A stretch of 64,000 bases of DNA from Pseudomonadota bacterium (GTDB lineage: Bacteria > Pseudomonadota > Gammaproteobacteria > Burkholderiales > Burkholderiaceae_C), in assembly GCA_023442945.1 (NCBI GenBank), contig JAEZWW010000089.1, positions 4,951 to 68,950 on the forward strand. The letters run 5' to 3'. The notes beneath the pieces were generated by a model, which was not told the origin of the DNA, ran no database searches, and worked only from the letters and a program-made list of their open reading frames with translations. Below, piece by piece: positions 1 to 8,087 of the stretch. The position numbers were made by a program, and so were the translations under genes. Position 1 is the first letter of the stretch. Every line of letters starts with the position of its first letter.

Positions 1-232
1 CCAGCATCGGCCGCCCGGCCGTGCCCGACGGTTCGCCGTCGTCCGCCGCGGCCGACTGGCCGCCCGCCATCAGCGCCCAGCACACGTGGTTGGCCTTGGG
101 GTGTTCGGCGCGCAAGCCGGCGACGATGCGCGCGGCCTCGTCGCGGCTGTGCACCGCTTGCACGCAGCCGACGAAGCGGCTTTTCTTGAGGATCAGCTCG
201 CTGTGGCAGGGCGCGAGCAGGGTGTAGGGCAT
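1..232 (-). CDS. IMPACT/YigZ (UPF0029) family protein, C-terminus outside window
   Basis: An open frame runs from an ATG at 232 to the window edge, so only the first 77 residues are visible. The N-terminal half of the IMPACT/YigZ fold is recognisable from SRFVGCVQ near residue 18 and the signature DDGEPSGTAGRPML at the cut end. Family members are small proteins linked to translation regulation; the bacterial role is poorly defined. It lies about 60 bp downstream of leuB on the same strand and may be the last gene of that transcription unit. Family call is firm; function is not known. Confidence 0.75.
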   Translation of the reverse strand, partial: MPYTLLAPCHSELILKKSRFVGCVQAVHSRDEAARIVAGLRAEHPKANHVCWALMAGGQSAAADDGEPSGTAGRPML

Positions 233-291
233 CGGGGGGAGACAGCGCCAGCCGGACCATGCCGCGCTGGCGCAGGAGAGGGCTCGGCGCC

Positions 292-1362
292 TTACTTCAG
301 CGCCTTGACCACCGCGTCGCCCATCTCGCGCGTGCCGGCCTTGGTCGTGCCTTCGCTGTAGATGTCGGGCGTGCGCAGGCCCTGGGCCAGCACGGCTTTG
401 ACGGCGGTTTCGATGCGGTCGGCGGCTTCGGGCTGGCCAAGGCTGAAGCGCAGCATCATCGCGGCGCTGAGGATGGTGGCCAGCGGGTTGGCCACGCCTT
501 TGCCGGCGATGTCGGGCGCGCTGCCATGGCTGGGCTCATACAGGCCTTGTTTCTTGTCGTTCAGGCTGGCGCTGGGCAGCATGCCGATGGAGCCGGTGAG
601 CATGGACGCTTCATCGCTCAAGATGTCGCCGAACATGTTGCCGGTGACGATCACGTCAAACGCCTTGGGCGCCTTGACCAGCTGCATCGCCGCGTTGTCG
701 ACGTACATGTGGTCCAGCGCGACGTCCGGGTAGTCCTTGTGGACTTCGGTCACCACGTCTTTCCAGAACTGGAAGGTCTCCAGCACGTTGGCCTTGTCGA
801 CGCTGGTGACCTTCTTGCCCCGCTTGCGCGCGGCTTCGAAGGCGACGCGGGCGATGCGCTCGATCTCGGGCTTGGAATAGCGCATGGTGTCAAACGCTTC
901 CTCGGCGCCGGGGAAGTGGCCGTCCGTGGCCGTGCGCTTGCCGCGCGGCTGGCCGAAGTAAATGTCGCCCGTCAGTTCGCGGATGATGAGGATGTCCAGG
1001 CCCGCCACCAGTTCGGGCTTCAGGCTGGACGCGCTGACCAGCTGCTCATAGCAGATGGCCGGGCGGAAGTTGGCGAACAGGCCCAGCGCCTTGCGCAGGC
1101 CCAGGATCGCCTGCTCGGGCCGCAGCGGACGGTCCAGCTTGTCGTACTTCCAGTCGCCCACCGCGCCAAACAGGATGGCGTCGGCCGACTTGGCCAGATT
1201 CAAGGTCGCCTCCGGCAGCGGATGGCCCGACGCCTCGTACGCCGCGCCACCGACCGGCGCCGTTTCCATCTCGAACTTCAGCCCCAGCGCGTCCAGCACC
1301 TTGACGGCTTCCGCCGTGATTTCCGGACCGATCCCGTCGCCGGGAAGAATGGCGATCTTCAT
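292..1362 (-). CDS. leuB: 3-isopropylmalate dehydrogenase
   Basis: Catalyses the NAD-dependent oxidative decarboxylation of 3-isopropylmalate in leucine synthesis (cytoplasm, homodimer). The 356-residue length is normal. The N-terminus MKIAILPGDGIGPEI and the segment NMFGDILSDEASMLTGSIG near residue 240 are family hallmarks. The frame continues 30 codons upstream, but the ATG at 1362 is chosen because AAGAGAAG lies just before it and because the extension runs into a dispersed repeat (1381-1432). It is the third leu enzyme gene of the minus-strand leuC-leuD-leuB series; a 230-bp gap holding two repeats separates it from leuD. Confidence 0.96.
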   Translation of the reverse strand: MKIAILPGDGIGPEITAEAVKVLDALGLKFEMETAPVGGAAYEASGHPLPEATLNLAKSADAILFGAVGDWKYDKLDRPLRPEQAILGLRKALGLFANFRPAICYEQLVSASSLKPELVAGLDILIIRELTGDIYFGQPRGKRTATDGHFPGAEEAFDTMRYSKPEIERIARVAFEAARKRGKKVTSVDKANVLETFQFWKDVVTEVHKDYPDVALDHMYVDNAAMQLVKAPKAFDVIVTGNMFGDILSDEASMLTGSIGMLPSASLNDKKQGLYEPSHGSAPDIAGKGVANPLATILSAAMMLRFSLGQPEAADRIETAVKAVLAQGLRTPDIYSEGTTKAGTREMGDAVVKALK

Positions 1363-1380
1363 GGTATTTGCTTCTCTTTT

Positions 1381-1432
1381 AGTAGCTGCCCGCGCAGATT
1401 GCACTAGGGCCAGAGCCTGATTTAATTGAAAT
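1381..1432 (+). repeat. Dispersed repeat family A, copy 1
   Basis: Copy of a roughly 50-65 bp element found about 16 times in the window. Its core is AGCTGCCCGCGCAG, then GTAGGGCC and a tail GATTTGATTTGAAAT, with two small hairpins (CTGC/GCAG and GGGCT/AGCCC). This copy sits between leuD and leuB, upstream of the leuB start. Confidence 0.8.
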
Positions 1433-1537
1433 ATGGAATTTGAACCCACCAAGCTTACCGCAGGCCCAACACACCCACCGTGGCACGCGCTTGTGAACCA
1501 GCGAACGCCATCGCCGCACCCGCGGCGGCGACCGGCG

Positions 1538-1592
1538 TTGTCCCCCCTCCCAACGGAGAGGGGGGAAGCCGCGTCAGCGGCTCAGGGGGGAG
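1538..1592. repeat. GC-rich double-hairpin element (repeat family B)
   Basis: Two perfect stem-loops lie side by side: CCCCCCTC pairs with GAGGGGGG, and GCCGC pairs with GCGGC around GTCA. The element abuts the leuD stop codon at 1593-1595. It resembles the CCCCCTCC...AAGCCGC...GCGGC boxes scattered through Comamonadaceae genomes (from general knowledge; not compared here). It could act as a weak terminator or mRNA 3'-end stabiliser between leuD and leuB. Confidence 0.6.
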
Positions 1593-2237
1593 TTAAACGG
1601 TATGCGCCAACCAAGGCTTGGTCGCCAGCCGATTGGCTTCATAGGCCTTGATCTTGTCCTGCTGGCGCAGGGTCAGGCCGATGTCGTCAAAGCCGTTCAG
1701 CAGGCAGTACTTGCGGAAAGGCTGGACGTCGAAGGGGATCTCGCTGCCGTCGCCCTTGACGATGACCTGGCGCTCCAGATCGACGGTGAGCTGGTAGCCA
1801 GGGAAGACGGCGACTTCGTCGAACAGCTTGGCGATCGTGGCCTCGGGCAGCACGATCGGCAGCACGCCGTTCTTGAAGCAGTTGTTGAAGAAGATGTCGG
1901 CAAAGCTGGGCGCCAGGATGGCGCGAAAGCCGTACTGCTGCAGCGCCCAGGGCGCGTGCTCGCGGCTGGAGCCGCAGCCGAAGTTCTTGCGCGCCAGCAG
2001 CACGCTGGCACCTTGGTAGCGCGACTGGTTCAGCACGAAGTCGGGGTTCGGCTTGCGGCTGGCCGGGTCCCTGCCCGGTTCGCCCTTGTCCAGGTAGCGC
2101 CATTCGTCGAACAGGTTGGGGCCGAACCCCGTCTTCTTGATCGACTTGAGAAATTGCTTGGGGATGATGGCGTCGGTGTCGACGTTCTCGCGGTCCATGG
2201 GGGCCACCAGGCCCTGGTGTACGGTGAATTTGTCCAT
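1593..2237 (-). CDS. leuD: 3-isopropylmalate dehydratase small subunit
   Basis: Small (swivelling) subunit of isopropylmalate isomerase, which partners LeuC to convert 2- to 3-isopropylmalate. The 214-residue length is typical. The start MDKFTVHQGLVAPMDRENVD, DTDAIIPKQFL near residue 20 and GCGSSREHAPWAL near residue 85 (substrate loop) are diagnostic. It lies downstream of leuC and the small lipoprotein gene, with a strong hairpin (2263-2285) just before its start. Confidence 0.96.
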   Translation of the reverse strand: MDKFTVHQGLVAPMDRENVDTDAIIPKQFLKSIKKTGFGPNLFDEWRYLDKGEPGRDPASRKPNPDFVLNQSRYQGASVLLARKNFGCGSSREHAPWALQQYGFRAILAPSFADIFFNNCFKNGVLPIVLPEATIAKLFDEVAVFPGYQLTVDLERQVIVKGDGSEIPFDVQPFRKYCLLNGFDDIGLTLRQQDKIKAYEANRLATKPWLAHTV

Positions 2238-2262
2238 GTTGATTCCGTTTCCGCCATCACCC

Positions 2263-2285
2263 GGGCACCCCTTGCGGGGGTGCCC
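2263..2285 (-). terminator. Hairpin between the lipoprotein gene and leuD, no U-run
   Basis: GGGCACCCC (2263-2271) pairs perfectly with GGGGTGCCC (2277-2285) around a 5-nt loop. It lies between the stop of the lipoprotein gene and the start of leuD. The lack of a T-tract suggests partial termination, mRNA processing or stabilisation rather than a strong stop. Confidence 0.4.
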
Positions 2286-2294
2286 TCAGATGGC

Positions 2295-2489
2295 TTATTT
2301 GCCTACTTCCTTGACCTTCTCGCCGGCCTTTTCCATGCCTTGGCCAGCCTTGTCCAGCCCCGTGCCGACAGCGTTGCCGACGGTGCTGGCGTTTTCCTTG
2401 GTGTCTTTCTTGGCGCCTTGCCAAGTGCTGCTGCAGCCGCCCAGGGCGAGCGCAGCGGTGACGAACAGCAGGGGAAGAATGCGTTGCAT
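2295..2489 (-). CDS. Small entericidin-like lipoprotein
   Basis: A 64-residue protein with a lipoprotein signal peptide; the lipobox LGGC puts the modified Cys at position 19. The mature part begins SSTWQGAKKDTKEN and is a short Lys/Glu-rich amphipathic helix, as in entericidin-like lipoproteins. A good Shine-Dalgarno (AAGGAG) precedes the ATG. Its place between leuC and leuD, on the same strand, means it is probably co-transcribed with leucine genes, though no metabolic link is obvious. Likely envelope-anchored; whether it has the bacteriolytic role of entericidin B is unknown. Confidence 0.8.
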   Translation of the reverse strand: MQRILPLLFVTAALALGGCSSTWQGAKKDTKENASTVGNAVGTGLDKAGQGMEKAGEKVKEVGK

Positions 2490-2555
2490 GAAAAGCTCCT
2501 TGTGAAAAATGGCACTCAGAACATCAGCGTAACAAATTCCCCTGGCGCCCGTCCG

Positions 2556-4010
2556 TCAGACAAAACGCCGAACGTCGACGAAGTGCCCGTGCACGGCGGC
2601 CGCCGCCGCCATCGCGGGGCTGACCAGGTGGGTGCGACCACCGTTGCCCTGGCGCCCTTCGAAGTTACGGTTGCTGGTGCTGGCGCAGCGCTCGCCCGGC
2701 TCCAGCCGGTCGGCGTTCATGGCCAGGCACATGCTGCAGCCCGGTTCGCGCCATTCAAAACCGGCGGCGGTGAAGATCTTGTCCAAGCCTTCGGCCTCGG
2801 CCTGCTGCTTGACCAGGCCTGAGCCCGGCACCACCAGCGCCTGCTTGACGTTGCCGGCCACCTTCTGGCCTAACTTCTTGACCACGGCGGCGGCTTCGCG
2901 CATGTCTTCGATGCGGCTGTTGGTGCAGCTGCCGATGAAGACCTTGTCCACGCGGATGTCGGCCAGCGCCTTGTTGGGCTCCAGGCCCATGTAGGTCAGC
3001 GCGCGTTCGATGGCGCCGCGCTTGTTCGCGTCTTTTTCCTTGTCCGGGTCGGGCACGCGGCCGTCGATGCCCAGCACCATCTCGGGGCTGGTGCCCCAGG
3101 TGACCTGCGGCAGGATCTCGGCGGCGTTCAGCTCGACCACGGTATCGAACTTGGCGCCGTCGTCCGAATGCAGGGTGCGCCAGTAAGCGACCGCCTGGTC
3201 CCACTCCGGGCCGCCAACAAATTGGCCGGTGGCCGAATCGGTGCCGGGCGACAGCAGGCGCCCTTTGACATAGTCGACGGTCTTGTCGTCCACCGCGACC
3301 AGGCCGGCGCGCGCGCCAGCTTCGATCGCCATGTTGCACACCGTCATGCGGCCTTCCATGCTGAGCGCGCGGATGGCGTCGCCGGCAAATTCAATCGTGT
3401 AGCCCGTGCCGCCGGCGGTGCCGATCTTGCCGATGATGGCCAGCACGATGTCCTTGGCCGTCACGCCGGGCGCGGTTTGGCCGTTCACGCGGATCAGCAT
3501 GTTCTTGGCCTTCTTGGCCAGCAGCGTTTGCGTGGCCAACACGTGTTCGACCTCGCTGGTGCCGATGCCGTGCGCCAGCGCGCCAAATGCGCCGTGCGTG
3601 CTGGTGTGGCTGTCGCCGCAGACCACCGTCATGCCGGGCAGGGTGGCGCCGTTTTCCGGGCCGATCACGTGGACGATGCCCTGGCGCTTGTGCATGAAGG
3701 GGAAGAAGGCCGCCGCGCCGTTGGCGCGGATGTTGGCGTCCAGCGTGGTGATCTGTTCTTTGCTGATCGGGTCTTCAATGCCGTCGTAGCCACGCTCCCA
3801 GCCGGTGGTGGGGGTGTTGTGGTCGGCGGTGGCGACCACGCTGCTCACGCGCCAGACCTTGCGGCCGGCGTCGCGCAGGCCTTCAAACGCCTGCGGGCTG
3901 GTCACTTCGTGCACCAGGTGGCGGTCGATGTAGAGGATGGCGGTGCCGTCCTCTTCGGTGTGGACGACGTGGTCGTCCCAAAGCTTGTCGTACAGCGTGC
4001 GTGCGGTCAT
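2556..4010 (-). CDS. leuC: 3-isopropylmalate dehydratase large subunit
   Basis: Large, [4Fe-4S]-carrying subunit of isopropylmalate isomerase. The 484-residue length is standard. Cluster ligands are visible in FIGSCTNSR and EPGCSMCLAMN, and VCGDSHTSTHGAFGALA is the aconitase-family substrate motif. The frame extends 31 codons upstream, but MTARTLYDKLWDDH at 4010 matches where the family begins, and the extension reaches toward the lysR stop. First enzyme gene of the leu series, 49 bp downstream of lysR on the same strand. Confidence 0.96.
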   Translation of the reverse strand: MTARTLYDKLWDDHVVHTEEDGTAILYIDRHLVHEVTSPQAFEGLRDAGRKVWRVSSVVATADHNTPTTGWERGYDGIEDPISKEQITTLDANIRANGAAAFFPFMHKRQGIVHVIGPENGATLPGMTVVCGDSHTSTHGAFGALAHGIGTSEVEHVLATQTLLAKKAKNMLIRVNGQTAPGVTAKDIVLAIIGKIGTAGGTGYTIEFAGDAIRALSMEGRMTVCNMAIEAGARAGLVAVDDKTVDYVKGRLLSPGTDSATGQFVGGPEWDQAVAYWRTLHSDDGAKFDTVVELNAAEILPQVTWGTSPEMVLGIDGRVPDPDKEKDANKRGAIERALTYMGLEPNKALADIRVDKVFIGSCTNSRIEDMREAAAVVKKLGQKVAGNVKQALVVPGSGLVKQQAEAEGLDKIFTAAGFEWREPGCSMCLAMNADRLEPGERCASTSNRNFEGRQGNGGRTHLVSPAMAAAAAVHGHFVDVRRFV

Positions 4011-4059
4011 GGCGTGGTGCTTCGTGGGAATGAAATCGTGGGTTGTGAAAGAGAAAAAC

Positions 4060-5037
4060 TCAGGCCGCTTGCGCCAGCGGCGAATCGGCCCGCGGGTGCT
4101 CATCGGCCCGCAGATGCTCGTCGGCCTGCAGGTGGTCGACCAGCGCCCGTGCGGTCACGGGCAGGGTCTTGAAGTCGCGCGCAATCAGGCGGATGTCGCG
4201 CCGCGCCCAGGCGTCGGTCAGCGGTACGGCGTGCAGGGCGCCGGCGGCGCGCATCAATTCAAACGCGCGCGCCGGCATCACGCCCACGCCCAGGCCGTTG
4301 TCGATCATGCGGCACATGGCATCCAGCCCGGTGACGCGGATGCGCAGGCGGATCGCCCGCCCGGCCTGCGCCGCCGCCTGGTGCATGGCCAGCGCAATGG
4401 AGCTGCCGGCGTGCAGGCCAACGTGGTCGTAGTCCAGGCTTTCTGCAAATTCGATAGCTGGCCGCGCTGACAGGGCGTGGCCTGCAGGCACGACCAGCAC
4501 CAAATCGTCGTGCCGGTACGGCAGCGACTGCAGCGCCGCGCCACCGGCCGCCAGCGCGCTGGCGTTGCCAATGCCCAGGTCGGCCGCGCCTTCCTGCACG
4601 GCGCGCACCACGTCGGCGGACAAATGCTCTTCCAGGTCGATCTTGACCTGCGGGTGGGCGCGCACAAAGCTGCCCAAGTCGTCCGGCAGAAACTGCACGA
4701 TGGCCGAAATGCTGGCGTGCACGCGCACATGGCCGCGCACGCCGTCGGCGTATTCGCTCAGCTCGCTCTGCATTTTTTCCAGCCCATACAGCACGTTGCG
4801 CGCGTGGTGCAACAGGCTTTGGCCGGCGGGCGTCAGATCGACCCCGCGCGCGTGGCGGTAGAGCAGGGGCGTGTCCAGCGCCGCTTCCAGATCGGCCAGG
4901 CGCTTGCTGACGGCCGACGCGGCGATGAATTCCCGCTCGGCCGCCTTGCCGATGCTGCCGGCCTCGCACACGGCCACGAACAGCTGCAAGCTGGTCAGGT
5001 CGATGCGGCGGGCAAAGCTGCGTTCGGTGAGTTTCAT
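4060..5037 (-). CDS. LysR-family transcriptional regulator
   Basis: A 325-residue LysR protein. The winged helix-turn-helix covers residues 12-72 (SIGKAAEREFIAASAVSKRL is the recognition region) and a type-2 periplasmic-binding-like effector domain follows. It lies directly upstream of leuC on the same strand, so control of leucine genes is plausible but unproven; many LysR proteins instead act on a divergent gene. An inverted repeat of the T-N11-A type sits just upstream (5053-5069) and suggests autoregulation. The C-terminus has a tandem tail, ADEHLRADEHPRAD, that looks like a recent short duplication. Confidence 0.9.
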   Translation of the reverse strand: MKLTERSFARRIDLTSLQLFVAVCEAGSIGKAAEREFIAASAVSKRLADLEAALDTPLLYRHARGVDLTPAGQSLLHHARNVLYGLEKMQSELSEYADGVRGHVRVHASISAIVQFLPDDLGSFVRAHPQVKIDLEEHLSADVVRAVQEGAADLGIGNASALAAGGAALQSLPYRHDDLVLVVPAGHALSARPAIEFAESLDYDHVGLHAGSSIALAMHQAAAQAGRAIRLRIRVTGLDAMCRMIDNGLGVGVMPARAFELMRAAGALHAVPLTDAWARRDIRLIARDFKTLPVTARALVDHLQADEHLRADEHPRADSPLAQAA

Positions 5038-5052
5038 GGCGGGGGCTGCTGG

Positions 5053-5069
5053 CTTCTTGCTTCAAGAAG
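5053..5069 (-). promoter_or_regulatory. Candidate LysR operator
   Basis: CTTCTTG ctt CAAGAAG is a perfect 7-bp inverted repeat 15 bp upstream of the lysR start. It contains T-N11-A (TCTTGCTTCAAGA), the classic LysR half-site geometry. A second, looser inverted repeat (GCTTTGCGGCA / CGCAGCAAAAGC) lies next to it at about 5070-5096. Confidence 0.45.
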
Positions 5070-5218
5070 GCTTTGCGGCATTTTCGCAGCAAAAGCAGTT
5101 CAAGGCATCGCGGATGGCGATGGGTGACTGGCACAGACGGTATGTCTTCGCGGCGGCCCGATAAGGTCGGCGATCCACGCCGGCTCATGGTGCGCGGTGG
5201 GCGCACGGGAAGAATCCC

Positions 5219-5275
5219 AATCAAATCGGCCTCTGGCCCAACAGCCACTTGCGCGGCCAGCTTCTCTTTGTATAG
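5219..5275 (-). repeat. Dispersed repeat family A, copy 2
   Basis: Read on the minus strand it gives AAGAGAAGCTGGCCGCGC followed by GGGCCAGAGGCCGATTTGATT. It is closest to the copy at 13552-13617, with which it shares the AAGAGAAGCTGGCCGCGCA block. Confidence 0.75.
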
Positions 5276-5314
5276 CACACAGCACCCTTGCCCCACCTCC
5301 GTCGCGGTCCGCGC

Positions 5315-5419
5315 GACTTGTCCCCGCGGCCTGTGGGCTGAGCTGTGGAAGGCCTTCTGGACAAGCCCGGCAAGCCGCGCCCCGCCTGGCTTGGCCGGCG
5401 CTGCCTCTTCTTTGGGCAG
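5315..5419 (+). repeat. Imperfect direct repeat, unit 1 (105 bp)
   Basis: Matches 5486-5590 without gaps over 105 bp at about 72% identity (29 mismatches by eye). Both units start GACTTGT and end CTTTGGGCAG, and both carry degenerate DnaA-box-like CTTGT(C/A)CCC and GCTGTGGG strings. Confidence 0.6.
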
Positions 5420-5485
5420 TGGGCTTTTCAGGTCGATTTGACGGGTTTGTACCCGGGTTTTTTGACGCGCGCCGAGAAGCGCGCC

Positions 5486-5590
5486 GACTTGTACCCGCCG
5501 GCTGTGGGCGGACTTGTTGAAAAGCGTGGGGGCAAGTGCCGCAAGCCGCGCCGGCATTGGGCTGGCGGGGCGTGCCTCATCTTTGGGCAG
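5486..5590 (+). repeat. Imperfect direct repeat, unit 2 (105 bp)
   Basis: Second unit of the duplication described at 5315-5419; the unit-to-unit offset is 171 bp. No gene product is supported in either unit. Confidence 0.6.
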
Positions 5591-5738
5591 CGCGCGGGCG
5601 CCGCGCCGCATGGGGTAAGGTGGGGGTCCCAAGCCGTGCGCGGATGGCCGGCCCGTCGCCGCGCCGCGCACCGGCCAGGCGCCGCGGCGATCAGGTGCCA
5701 GCGCACCTGCGCAAAGCGCGCAGCCTGCTCTTGAATCG

Positions 5739-5785
5739 GTAGCTGCCCACGCAATGTCCTCTAGGGCCGGCAGCCAGTTTCATGC
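5739..5785 (+). repeat. Dispersed repeat family A, copy 3
   Basis: Reads GTAGCTGCCCACGCAATG then CTAGGGCCGGCAGCCAGTTT. It ends about 30 bp before the methyltransferase start and would contribute residues if translation began at the first in-frame ATG (5782). Confidence 0.7.
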
Positions 5786-5817
5786 CCAAAGTGGGTCGCT
5801 GTTGCCCACGCGCTTTC

Positions 5818-6438
5818 ATGGACCCCACGATGCAATCCGCTTCCGCCGACATCTTTGACGCCGCGTACTACGAGCGCTTTTACTTCGACAAGAAGACCAG
5901 CGTGGTCGACCCGGCGCACATGGACCGGCTGGGCGCCTTCGTGGCCGCCTACCTGCAGTACCTGCGCGTGCAGGTGCGGCGCGTGCTGGACGTGGGCTGC
6001 GGCATCGGCCTGTGGCAGGGGCTGATCGCGCGGCATTTCCCGGACGCTGCTTACCAAGGTGCGGAGATCAGCGCCTACCTGTGCGAGCGCTTTGGCTGGG
6101 AGCAGGCGTCCGTCGTCGACTACGCCGCCAGCGAACCGTATGACCTGGTCATCTGCCAGGGCGTGCTGCCCTACCTCAGCCCGCCCGATCTGCAGCGTGC
6201 GCTGCGCAACCTGGGCCGGCTGACGCGCGGCGCGCTGTACGTCGAAGCGGTGGCGCGCGAAGACTACGAGCGCGACGTGATCGACGAAGAGCTGACCGAC
6301 GCGCGCCTGTTCCGCCACCGTGCCGAGCTGTACCGGCGCGGCCTGCGCCCGCACTTTCACGAGCTGGGCGGTGGCCTGTGGCTGAGCCGCAGCGCCGAGG
6401 TGCCGCTGTTCGAGCTGGAGCATTTGGGCGGGGGCTGA
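5818..6438 (+). CDS. Class I SAM-dependent methyltransferase
   Basis: About 206 residues with the methyltransferase nucleotide-binding motif VLDVGCGIGLWQG near residue 60 and a motif-IV-like segment YDLVICQGVLPYLS near 110. The substrate is not predictable from sequence. The frame is open from an ATG at 5782, but those codons lie at a repeat element; ATG 5818 (or 5830, MQSASADIFDAAYY) is more likely, and neither has a strong ribosome binding site. It stands alone between the repeat-rich gap and the TPP-controlled permease. Confidence 0.75.
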   Translation: MDPTMQSASADIFDAAYYERFYFDKKTSVVDPAHMDRLGAFVAAYLQYLRVQVRRVLDVGCGIGLWQGLIARHFPDAAYQGAEISAYLCERFGWEQASVVDYAASEPYDLVICQGVLPYLSPPDLQRALRNLGRLTRGALYVEAVAREDYERDVIDEELTDARLFRHRAELYRRGLRPHFHELGGGLWLSRSAEVPLFELEHLGGG

Positions 6439-6579
6439 TGCCCGCTCAAGCCCGCTTGAACCGCGCGCCAACCGCGGCACGTCGCCAAGGCTGCCGCGCG
6501 ACCTTCCGCACAGTCAGCACGCCCGCCGGCCAGCCACGCACCCCATGGCACAATCGCGCCGCCGCCTGCGGGCGGCACA

Positions 6580-6668
6580 CGCTGGGGGTGCCCCGCGGGC
6601 CATGGGCCGGCGCGGGCTGAGAGAGTCCCTTCGAACCTGATTGAGGTCATCCTCGCGCAGGGAAGCCC
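6580..6668 (+). promoter_or_regulatory. TPP (thiamin pyrophosphate) riboswitch
   Basis: The conserved THI-element strings are present in order: GGGGTGCC near 6585, GGCTGAGAGAG near 6615, CCTTCGAACCTGATTGAGGT near 6628 and CGCGCAGGGAAGC at the 3' end. These are the P2/P3 and P4/P5 TPP-binding sequences. It ends 80 bp before the ATG of a CytX-like permease, the expected target. Thiamin pyrophosphate binding would lower expression, by termination or by hiding the ribosome binding site; which one cannot be told here. Confidence 0.93.
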
Positions 6669-6748
6669 GCTCATCCGGCCGCGTTCGCCCAGCTTGGGCC
6701 ACGCGGCGCGAGCGATTTCCTTGTGCGGTGCCGCAAGGAATCCGCCGC

Positions 6749-8032
6749 ATGAGCGCAACTGCTTCTTCTTCCACTTCCGCCGCCGCCAACGAAGCGCTGG
6801 CGCCGCTGCCGGCCGACCGCCGCGTCTTCCGCTGGCACGACCACGCGTCGCTGTGGTTCAGCCTGGGCGTGGGGCTGCTCGTCATGCAGGTCGGCGCCTA
6901 CCTGATGCCGGCGCTGAGCCCGCGCGAGGCGCTGGCGGCGATCGTGTTCGGCTCGCTGATCGGCGCGGGCTTGCTGGGCTGGGTCGCCAAGCTGGGCTGC
7001 GACAGCGGCCTGGCCAGCGCGGGGCTGATGCACGCGGCTTACGGGCGGCGCTTTGCCGGCCTGCCGATCATCTTGAACATCGTGCAGCTGGTGGGCTGGG
7101 GCACGTTTGAGTTGGTGGTGATGCGCGATGCCACCGTGGCCATCGGCCGCCAATCCGGCGGCATGGCGGCCAGTTGGTGGCCGGTGGCGGCCACGCTGCT
7201 GTGGGGCGGCGTGGTGGCGCTGCTGATCAGCGGGTCGATGGTGCAGCTGGTGCGCCGCGTGATCGCGCGCGTGGCGCTGCCGCTGGTGGTGCTGTCGCTG
7301 CTGTGGCTGACGTGGCAATTCCTCGGCATGGCGCACGCGCAGGGCTGGCAGCAGCTGTGGCAGCGCCCGGGCGCGGGCGGCATGGGCGTGATGCCCGCGC
7401 TGGACCTGGTGATCGCCATGCCGATTTCGTGGCTGCCGCTGGTGGCCGACTACGCGCGCCACGGCACGAGTGGCCGCAGCGCGCTGCGCGGCACCTGGGC
7501 CGGGTACGCGCTGGCCAACATCTGGTGCTACGCGCTGGGTGTGTTGGTGGCGCTGACGCTGCCCAGCAAAGACCTGGTGACGGCACTGCTGCTGGCGCAG
7601 GGTGGGCTGATCGCGCTGTCGCTGATCCTGATCGACGAGGTGGACAACGCGTACGGGGACGCGTATTCCGGCGCCGTGTCCGCGCACAGCCTGCTGCCAC
7701 GCTGGAGCGTGCGTCGCTGGGGCGTGGTGATGGCACTGGGCTGTACCGCGCTGGCGCTGGTGCTGCCGATGCACAGCCTGGAGCCGTTCCTGCTGCTGCT
7801 CAGCTCGGTCTTCGTGCCGCTGTTCGGCGTGATCCTGGGGCGCCTGGCGCTGGGCGTGGACGTGGGCGCCGCGCTGCAGCGCGCGCGCAGCGTGCACTGG
7901 GTGCCGGTGGCGCTGTGGCTGGGCGGCATCGCCTTCTACCACCTGCTGCCCAAGTGGTTGCCCGGTTGGGGCGCGGCGTTGCCGACGCTGGCCGTGTGCT
8001 TGGTGCTGGCGCGGCTGACGCGCGGGCGCTGA
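6749..8032 (+). CDS. cytX: CytX-like permease, probable hydroxymethylpyrimidine (thiamin precursor) importer
   Basis: A 427-residue multi-pass membrane protein of the NCS1 nucleobase:cation symporter family. About 12 hydrophobic segments follow a soluble N-terminus that contains FRWHDHASLWFSLGVG. NCS1 proteins placed behind TPP riboswitches are the CytX group, thought to import the hydroxymethylpyrimidine moiety of thiamin. The riboswitch immediately upstream is the main evidence for this substrate rather than cytosine. ATG 6749 is chosen because AAGGAA precedes it by 8 nt; upstream in-frame codons overlap the riboswitch. No thiamin enzymes are adjacent. Confidence 0.85.
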   Translation: MSATASSSTSAAANEALAPLPADRRVFRWHDHASLWFSLGVGLLVMQVGAYLMPALSPREALAAIVFGSLIGAGLLGWVAKLGCDSGLASAGLMHAAYGRRFAGLPIILNIVQLVGWGTFELVVMRDATVAIGRQSGGMAASWWPVAATLLWGGVVALLISGSMVQLVRRVIARVALPLVVLSLLWLTWQFLGMAHAQGWQQLWQRPGAGGMGVMPALDLVIAMPISWLPLVADYARHGTSGRSALRGTWAGYALANIWCYALGVLVALTLPSKDLVTALLLAQGGLIALSLILIDEVDNAYGDAYSGAVSAHSLLPRWSVRRWGVVMALGCTALALVLPMHSLEPFLLLLSSVFVPLFGVILGRLALGVDVGAALQRARSVHWVPVALWLGGIAFYHLLPKWLPGWGAALPTLAVCLVLARLTRGR

Positions 8033-8087
8033 GCGGGCTGGCGCGCGCCAACGCGGCCACGCCGTGGGTCGTTCCGTCAATGAATGC

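Larger units (their letters stand above)
5070..5817. other. Long gene-free stretch with repeats
   Basis: No convincing gene here. It holds two copies of repeat family A (5219-5275 and 5739-5785) and a 105-bp imperfect direct duplication (5315-5419 and 5486-5590). The open frames across it are short and low in complexity. Confidence 0.6.

Noticed and set aside
4437..4478. Repeat-like string GATAGCTGGCCGCGCTGAC inside lysR
   Set aside because: The encoded residues (GHALSARPAIEFAESL) follow the normal LysR family pattern, so the resemblance is probably chance.
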